Positions 4,202-8,762 of a DNA stretch of 8,762 nucleotides are shown here, piece after piece. The position numbers and the translations under genes are program-made. The stretch covers positions 1-8,762 of the forward strand of contig USDN01000090.1 of NCBI GenBank assembly GCA_900553515.1, written 5' to 3'. The notes beneath the pieces were generated by a model. The model did no database searches and had not been told where the DNA came from. It saw only the letters and a list, made by a program, of their open reading frames with translations. This stretch comes from an uncultured Blautia sp. GTDB lineage: Bacteria; Bacillota; Clostridia; Lachnospirales; Lachnospiraceae. The number at the start of each line of letters is the position of its first letter. Position 1 is the stretch's first letter.

Positions 4202-5695
4202 ATGCAGGAATGGATGATTGCCATGCTCGTGATCAGTATGCTGCTGATCTTGCGGGACATGGCAAAAACTATTTTGGCAGGTCAGATACCAAAAAAGAAG
4301 AAGCAGTATGAACTTTGTGAAAATCATCCTCAAAAGGATAAGGTGGTACGGTATGCAGCTTCTTTTCAGAAGCTGGCAGATACTTTTTATGGAATGCCCT
4401 ATCGGAAAGAGTATCTGAGCAGCGGACAGATTGAAGAAATACTGAGGAATACCAATGAAGATATGTGCAGCAGGTGTTATCATAGAGAAATCTGCTGGGG
4501 AGAAAATGCAGAAACTATGAGAAACGGCGGAGAAGCCCTTATCCGCTCTATGGAGGAAGGAGACGAAGAGACGGCAGAGTCGGTCCGCTGCCGTCTGGCG
4601 GAGCTGTGCTGTCATTCGGTGCAGTATCTGGAAACGGTCAGAGAAAATTTTCTGAAAGAAAAACAGAATCTTATATGGAGCAACCGAATGATCGAGAACC
4701 GTCTGGCTGTGGCACAGCAGCTGACGGAAACAGCAAGAATCATGGGGGCAGTAGCCGAGGACCTTTATGACATTGCTCCTGCGGAGCCTGGTTTTCAGGA
4801 GAATTTGAAGAAAATATTAAAAAAAAGACATATTCTTTTGAAAAATACCTGGGTGATGGATAAAGTGGAAGGAAGAAGACAGATGTTCCTTACCATGAAG
4901 GCAAAAAACGGACAGTGTGTTTCTGTTACAGAAATCGCCAAAATGCTTTCAGGGCTTTGTGAGTGCGCAATGACATCTGCACAGGACAGCCGCTGCATTG
5001 TCAACAGTGAATATCATACCGTCCATTTTGTGGAGGATGTCAGTTATCAGGTTATATATGGTGCATCCAAGCTGACCAGGGAAGAGGAAAAAATCTCTGG
5101 TGACAATTATATCTGCAGCCAGGATGAAGGCGGAAGATTCGTTATGTGTCTGTCAGATGGAATGGGATCCGGAGTAGATGCCTGCAGGGAAAGCGAGACA
5201 GTAGTAGAGCTTTTGGAACAATTTCTTGAATCTGGTTTTTCTCAGGAGACGGCAGCCCGTATGGTAAATTCCGCACTTGTACTTAAAGGGCGGGAGGGAA
5301 TGTTTTCTACAGTAGATATCTGTGCTCTGGACCTTTATACGGGAATCTGCAGTTTTTTGAAAGCAGGTGCGGCATCAACTTTTATAAAAAGAGATCATTG
5401 GGTGGAAGCAGTTTCCTCAGAGAGTCTTGCGGCAGGACTGATGCAGCAGATCGATTTTGATACGGCTTCCCGTAAACTTTATCATGGAGACTATCTGATC
5501 ATGATGACGGACGGGGTTTTGGATGCACTGCCCATGGACAGAGAAGAAGAAACCATGAAAGAGATCATTATGGATATCCAGGAGGAAAATCCAAGAGAGA
5601 TAAGCCGGGGAATTCTGGAACGTGTACTGGGATACAGTGATTATCGGGCAAAAGATGATATGACAGTTCTGGTTGCCGGTATATTGCGCAAATAA
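4202..5695 (+). CDS. spoIIE: Short SpoIIE: sporulation PP2C-type phosphatase without the multi-pass membrane domain
   Basis: SpoIIE dephosphorylates SpoIIAA in the forespore, releasing sigma-F, and links this to the polar septum through FtsZ. This 497-residue protein has one short hydrophobic segment (4-17), a lysine patch (31-34), then the middle oligomerisation/FtsZ-type region with a Cys cluster CxxC-x5-CW (Cys89, Cys92, Cys98). The C-terminal PP2C-like phosphatase (about 298-497) shows GDNY (300-303), SDGMGSG (318-324, Asp319), MTDG (435-438, Asp437) and DDMTVLV (485-491), equivalent to the metal ligands of the B. subtilis enzyme. B. subtilis SpoIIE is about 827 residues with ten membrane spans in the first 330; that part is missing here. 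The gene has its own promoter and ribosome site, so it does not look like a recent 5' truncation. It lies between divIC and tilS, as in B. subtilis, but without yabR, yabS and yabT. Confidence 0.92.
   Translation: MQEWMIAMLVISMLLILRDMAKTILAGQIPKKKKQYELCENHPQKDKVVRYAASFQKLADTFYGMPYRKEYLSSGQIEEILRNTNEDMCSRCYHREICWGENAETMRNGGEALIRSMEEGDEETAESVRCRLAELCCHSVQYLETVRENFLKEKQNLIWSNRMIENRLAVAQQLTETARIMGAVAEDLYDIAPAEPGFQENLKKILKKRHILLKNTWVMDKVEGRRQMFLTMKAKNGQCVSVTEIAKMLSGLCECAMTSAQDSRCIVNSEYHTVHFVEDVSYQVIYGASKLTREEEKISGDNYICSQDEGGRFVMCLSDGMGSGVDACRESETVVELLEQFLESGFSQETAARMVNSALVLKGREGMFSTVDICALDLYTGICSFLKAGAASTFIKRDHWVEAVSSESLAAGLMQQIDFDTASRKLYHGDYLIMMTDGVLDALPMDREEETMKEIIMDIQEENPREISRGILERVLGYSDYRAKDDMTVLVAGILRK
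4569..4596 (+). repeat. 9-bp perfect inverted repeat inside spoIIE
   Basis: AGACGGCAG (4569-4577) and CTGCCGTCT (4588-4596) are exact complements around a 10-base loop. The element lies within the coding region for the middle domain, and no T-run follows. It may form an mRNA hairpin, but chance is possible. Confidence 0.35.
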
Positions 5696-5714
5696 AATAA
5701 GGCAGGGAGTCACT

Positions 5715-7121
5715 ATGCAGGAACAGATATATGCAAAAGTATGTGCTTTTGCAGAAACAAACAGAATATTTGACAAATGCAGCCTGGTGGTGGCAGGAGT
5801 ATCCGGAGGCGGAGACTCTATGGCGATGCTGGATCTCTTAAGGCGTATGCAAAAGAAATACGAATATGAACTTCGAGTTGTCCATGTAAATCACGGGATT
5901 CGGGGAAAGGAAGCAGAGAGAGATCAGCTGCTTGTAGAAAAAAGCTGTAAAGCTCAGGGAATTCCCTGTCATGTATATTCCTATGACGTCCCGGGGCTTT
6001 CTGTTCTCTGGAAGAATGGCCTGGAGGAAACAGGACGAAAGGTGAGAAAAGAGGCTTTTGGCAAAGAGATCGAAAGAACACAGGGAGCAGGTCCGGGACG
6101 GAGGGTGATCGCTCTGGCACATAATAAAAATGATCTTGCAGAGACTATGCTCCACCATCTTTGCCGTGGAACAGGTCTGAGAGGACTTTCGCCTATGAAA
6201 CCGGAAAAAGATGGAGTTGTCCGTCCGGTTTTGTGTTTAGAACGAAAAGAAATTGACGAGTATTTAAAGGAAAGACAGATTATCTGTGCTCTGGACAGTA
6301 CGAATCTTGAAGATGAATATACCAGAAACCGGATCCGCCATCATCTGATCCCTGTTCTGGAGACCGAGATTAATGAACGTGCAGTAAGCCATATGACAGA
6401 GACAGCAGAGCTGATCGGTCAGGCGGAAGAGTATCTGTCAAAAAAGGGAAAGTGTCTGGCGGAAGCAGCACGTACAGAAGAAAAAAGCTTTCTTTTTCTG
6501 GATGATTTTTTTGAAAGAGAAGAAATCCTTCAGAAATATGCCATACGGGAGGCGGTGGAACTGCTTACGGGCAATGTCCGTGATCTTTCCATGATTCATG
6601 TGAAAAAAGTAATGGATCTGTATGGATCCCGTACAGGAGCAAAAATCAGTCTTCCATTTGGACTGCTGGCAGAAAGAACTTATGAAGGGATCAGGATCGC
6701 AATTTCAAAATCTCAGGAGAACCTGGAAAAGAAAGAATATACACTTCCTGTGCCGGGAGTTTTGAAATGTCCGTATGGTTTTTTTGAAACAAAAATATTT
6801 CACTGGTCAGATCAGAAGATTTTTGAAAAGACGTATACGAAATGGCTGGATTATGATAAAATAAAATACGATATTTCTGTCCGGACCAGAAGGACCGGGG
6901 ATTATCTCATTGTAAACGGTGCAGGTCAGAGAAAAAAAATAACCAGATGTATGATCGATGAGAAGATCCCCCGTGAATCCAGAGACAGACTTCCTCTGGC
7001 AGCAGTGGGAAGTGAGATTCTGTGGATGGTGGGCGGAAGAATAAATGAAAGGTATAAGATCACATCGGAAACTAAGAATGTGTTAGAAATCAAATACCAA
7101 GGAGGAAAATGTAATGAGTGA
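5715..7121 (+). CDS. tilS: tRNA(Ile)-lysidine synthase TilS
   Basis: This 468-residue N-type ATP pyrophosphatase joins lysine to C34 of the CAU-anticodon tRNA-Ile, changing both its decoding (AUA) and its charging; it is essential in most bacteria. The P-loop SGGGDS (30-35) lies near the N-terminus, followed by VHVNHGIRG (56-64), the HNKNDLAET segment (136-144) with CRGTGLRGLSPM after it, and TRNRIRHHLIPVL (203-215). The C-terminal TilS domain includes RTRRTGDY and the end region SEILWMVGGRINERYKIT. Length agrees with the family (B. subtilis about 470). The ATG at 5715 has AGGGAG (5704-5709) five bases upstream and lies 19 bases after the spoIIE stop; an in-frame TTG at 5673 inside spoIIE lacks a ribosome site. 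The 3' end overlaps hpt by eight bases. I find no convincing growth-phase promoter directly upstream. Confidence 0.95.
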   Translation: MQEQIYAKVCAFAETNRIFDKCSLVVAGVSGGGDSMAMLDLLRRMQKKYEYELRVVHVNHGIRGKEAERDQLLVEKSCKAQGIPCHVYSYDVPGLSVLWKNGLEETGRKVRKEAFGKEIERTQGAGPGRRVIALAHNKNDLAETMLHHLCRGTGLRGLSPMKPEKDGVVRPVLCLERKEIDEYLKERQIICALDSTNLEDEYTRNRIRHHLIPVLETEINERAVSHMTETAELIGQAEEYLSKKGKCLAEAARTEEKSFLFLDDFFEREEILQKYAIREAVELLTGNVRDLSMIHVKKVMDLYGSRTGAKISLPFGLLAERTYEGIRIAISKSQENLEKKEYTLPVPGVLKCPYGFFETKIFHWSDQKIFEKTYTKWLDYDKIKYDISVRTRRTGDYLIVNGAGQRKKITRCMIDEKIPRESRDRLPLAAVGSEILWMVGGRINERYKITSETKNVLEIKYQGGKCNE

Positions 7122-7644
7122 AAAAATCAAAGTACTTCTCAGTGAAGAGGAAGTGGATTCCAGGATCAGACAGATTGCTGCAGAGATCAGTAAGGATTAT
7201 GCAGGAAAGGAAATTCACCTGATCTGTGTTCTTAAAGGCGGCGTATTCTTTACCTGCGAACTGGCAAAGAGGATCACAGTGCCGGTATCTCTTGACTTTA
7301 TGTCTGTTTCCAGCTATGGGGATGACACAAAATCAAGCGGGGTGGTAAGGATCGTGAAAGATCTGGATCAGCCGCTGATCGGCAAGGATGTTTTGATCGT
7401 GGAAGATATCATTGATTCAGGAAGAACGCTCAGCTATCTGATCGAGATCCTGAAAGGCCGTAATCCTAACAGTGTACGTCTCTGTACTCTTCTGGACAAA
7501 CCGGAACGCAGGGTGAAAGATGTAAAGGTGGATTACTGCTGCTTTAATATCCCGGACGAATTTGTTGTGGGATACGGGCTTGATTATGCCCAGAAATATC
7601 GCAATCTCCCGTTTATCGGCGTGGTAGAGTTGGACAATGAGTGA
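7114..7644 (+). CDS. hpt: Hypoxanthine(-guanine) phosphoribosyltransferase
   Basis: This 176-residue type I phosphoribosyltransferase converts hypoxanthine or guanine plus PRPP to IMP or GMP in purine salvage. Visible are the LKGG pyrophosphate loop (40-43), the flexible-loop segment SSYGDDTKSSG (66-76), the PRPP signature VEDIIDSGRT (96-105), and the base-binding end region DEFVVGYGLDYAQKYRNLPFIG (148-169). Length is normal (about 180). The ATG at 7114 has GGAGG (7101-7105) eight bases upstream, and the start overlaps the tilS stop in ATGAGTGA, indicating coupling. tilS-hpt-ftsH is a widely conserved trio. In B. subtilis TilS and HprT were reported to form a complex that activates ftsH, so the tight coupling may matter beyond expression. 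Substrate preference for guanine or xanthine cannot be read by eye. Confidence 0.96.
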   Translation: MSEKIKVLLSEEEVDSRIRQIAAEISKDYAGKEIHLICVLKGGVFFTCELAKRITVPVSLDFMSVSSYGDDTKSSGVVRIVKDLDQPLIGKDVLIVEDIIDSGRTLSYLIEILKGRNPNSVRLCTLLDKPERRVKDVKVDYCCFNIPDEFVVGYGLDYAQKYRNLPFIGVVELDNE

Positions 7645-7650
7645 AAGGAG
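7644..7650 (+). promoter_or_regulatory. Ribosome binding site for the GTG start of ftsH
   Basis: AAAGGAG begins at the last base of the hpt stop codon and ends nine bases before GTG 7660. An in-frame TAA at 7657-7659 lies directly before this GTG, so no earlier start is possible. Confidence 0.8.
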
Positions 7651-7659
7651 ATTCAGTAA

Positions 7660-8762
7660 GTGAGTAAACAGCCAAGCAGAATTGGCCTGTACCTGATTCT
7701 GATCGTTCTTCTGGTTTCCGGATATTTTTATCTGAACAATCAGGTTACGAATCAGAGTGATTATACTATAGAGGCACTGGAGCAGGCGGCAGAAAAGGGA
7801 AGAGTGTATGATGCAGTGATTTATCAGAACCGGGAAGTACCAACTGGTTCTGTAACAGCAGATGTAGAAGGTGAAGGTCAGAAACGCGTCTATGTAACAG
7901 ATGTAAAAGAGGCACAGCAGATGCTGGCAGAAAATAATGTTTTTGCCCAGGTAAAAAACGTTCCTCAGCAGAACATGTTTCTTACCACCCTTCTTCCCCT
8001 TCTTCTGACAGGTGGTCTGGTGATCTTTTTGTTCATGATGATGAACAGACAGATGTCAGGCGGCGGAAGCAATTCCAAGATGATGAATTTCGGCAAAAGC
8101 AGAGCAAGGATGATGCTTCCGGATGACAAAAAAGTAACTTTCCAGAATGTAGCAGGCCTTCAGGAAGAAAAAGAGGATCTGGTAGAGGTAGTGGACTTCT
8201 TGAAAGCACCCCAGAAATATACCAGTGTAGGTGCCAGGATCCCGAAAGGTGTGCTTCTTGTGGGTCCTCCGGGAACCGGTAAAACACTTCTGGCAAAGGC
8301 AGTGGCAGGAGAGGCGGGAGTTCCGTTCTTTTCGATTTCCGGTTCTGATTTTGTGGAAATGTTTGTAGGTGTGGGAGCATCCCGTGTCCGCGATCTTTTT
8401 GAGGAAGGCAAAAGACATGCCCCATGTATTATTTTTATTGATGAGATCGACGCAGTTGCCAGACAGAGAGGTACCGGTATGGGCGGCGGTCATGATGAGC
8501 GCGAACAGACACTGAACCAGCTTCTTGTGGAGATGGATGGTTTTGGTGTTAATGAGGGGATCATTGTCATGGCAGCTACCAACCGTGTGGATATCCTGGA
8601 TCCGGCTATCCTCCGTCCGGGACGTTTTGACCGGAAGGTAGCAGTTGGACGCCCGGATATTAAAGGACGTGAGGAGATCCTTCGTGTCCATGCCAAGGAT
8701 AAACCTCTGGGAGAAGATGTGGATCTGGCACAGATCGCTCAGACTACAGCCGGATTTACCGG
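7660..8762 (+). CDS. ftsH: ATP-dependent zinc metalloprotease FtsH (5' part, continues past window)
   Basis: The first 367 codons of FtsH are present; the window ends inside the AAA+ module. FtsH is a membrane-anchored hexameric protease that degrades misassembled membrane proteins and some regulators, and is needed for sporulation in B. subtilis. Seen in order are a first membrane span (about 9-25), an external domain (26-105), and a second span (about 107-128). The AAA+ ATPase follows with Walker A GPPGTGKT (202-209, Lys208), the pore-loop FVGVG (235-239), Walker B IIFIDEID (257-264) and the second region of homology with NRVDILDPAILRPGRFDR (308-325). The HExxH zinc site must lie beyond the window. 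The start is GTG at 7660, 15 bases after the hpt stop, probably in the same operon. Confidence 0.97.
   Translation, partial: MSKQPSRIGLYLILIVLLVSGYFYLNNQVTNQSDYTIEALEQAAEKGRVYDAVIYQNREVPTGSVTADVEGEGQKRVYVTDVKEAQQMLAENNVFAQVKNVPQQNMFLTTLLPLLLTGGLVIFLFMMMNRQMSGGGSNSKMMNFGKSRARMMLPDDKKVTFQNVAGLQEEKEDLVEVVDFLKAPQKYTSVGARIPKGVLLVGPPGTGKTLLAKAVAGEAGVPFFSISGSDFVEMFVGVGASRVRDLFEEGKRHAPCIIFIDEIDAVARQRGTGMGGGHDEREQTLNQLLVEMDGFGVNEGIIVMAATNRVDILDPAILRPGRFDRKVAVGRPDIKGREEILRVHAKDKPLGEDVDLAQIAQTTAGFT

Noticed and set aside
3845..4615. 256-codon open frame on the minus strand across divIC and spoIIE
   Set aside because: It runs antisense through two well-supported genes and a promoter. Its Phe/Cys/His-rich composition is that of a shadow frame.
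7109..7114. ATGTAA start-stop pair just before the hpt start
   Set aside because: It is only three bases from the GGAGG core, too close for efficient initiation, and is explained by the tilS codons it overlaps.
8033..8696. Several minus-strand open frames opposite ftsH
   Set aside because: They are complements of the conserved AAA+ coding sequence, overlap one another in different frames, and show no independent evidence.
1..8762. CRISPR arrays, tRNA/rRNA genes, insertion sequences, toxin-antitoxin or defence genes
   Set aside because: No spaced direct repeats, transposase-like frames, structural RNA patterns or defence domains are visible. The window is densely packed with core genes.

Overview
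The window looks like chromosomal DNA from a low-to-mid-GC, endospore-forming Clostridia, most likely a Lachnospiraceae (Clostridium cluster XIVa) gut-type bacterium. That placement rests on the gene order, the strong GGAGG ribosome sites, the use of TTG and GTG starts, and the sporulation genes. I cannot name the species. All genes are on the + strand. No mobile element, CRISPR array, tRNA or rRNA is visible.

Layout. A phosphoglucomutase-type phosphosugar mutase (132-1865) has a short promoter region and a 15-bp palindrome ahead of it, and is followed closely by a single-domain MazG (1878-2264). A near-consensus sigma-A promoter, overlapped by a 10-bp hairpin, drives the HU gene (2406-2684), which ends in a clear rho-independent terminator (2694-2726). 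Next come rqcP (S4 ribosome-quality-control protein), yabP and yabQ (sporulation), divIC (division), spoIIE (phosphatase that activates sigma-F), tilS (tRNA-Ile lysidine synthase), hpt (purine salvage) and ftsH (membrane AAA+ protease, cut by the window end).

The order mazG-rqcP-yabP-yabQ-divIC-spoIIE-tilS-hpt-ftsH is the conserved Firmicutes block known from Bacillus subtilis. Here yabR, yabS and yabT are absent and hup is inserted. The block mixes genes needed in growth (hup, rqcP, divIC, tilS, hpt, ftsH) with genes for sporulation (yabP, yabQ, spoIIE), so internal promoters are expected. I see a weak sigma-E-like site before yabP and a weak sigma-A-like site inside yabQ ahead of divIC. Before spoIIE is a striking TTGACA-21-bp-TATAAT promoter whose abnormal spacing matches the Spo0A-dependent sigma-A promoters described for B. 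subtilis spoIIE and spoIIG.

The most notable points are the SpoIIE protein, which lacks the multi-pass membrane domain of the classical protein yet has its own intact promoter and ribosome site; the A-rich overlap between yabQ and divIC; the hup terminator placed directly in front of rqcP; and the palindrome in the leader of the mutase gene. I do not see evidence of a wholly new system. Most of the window is core cell-cycle and sporulation chromosome.
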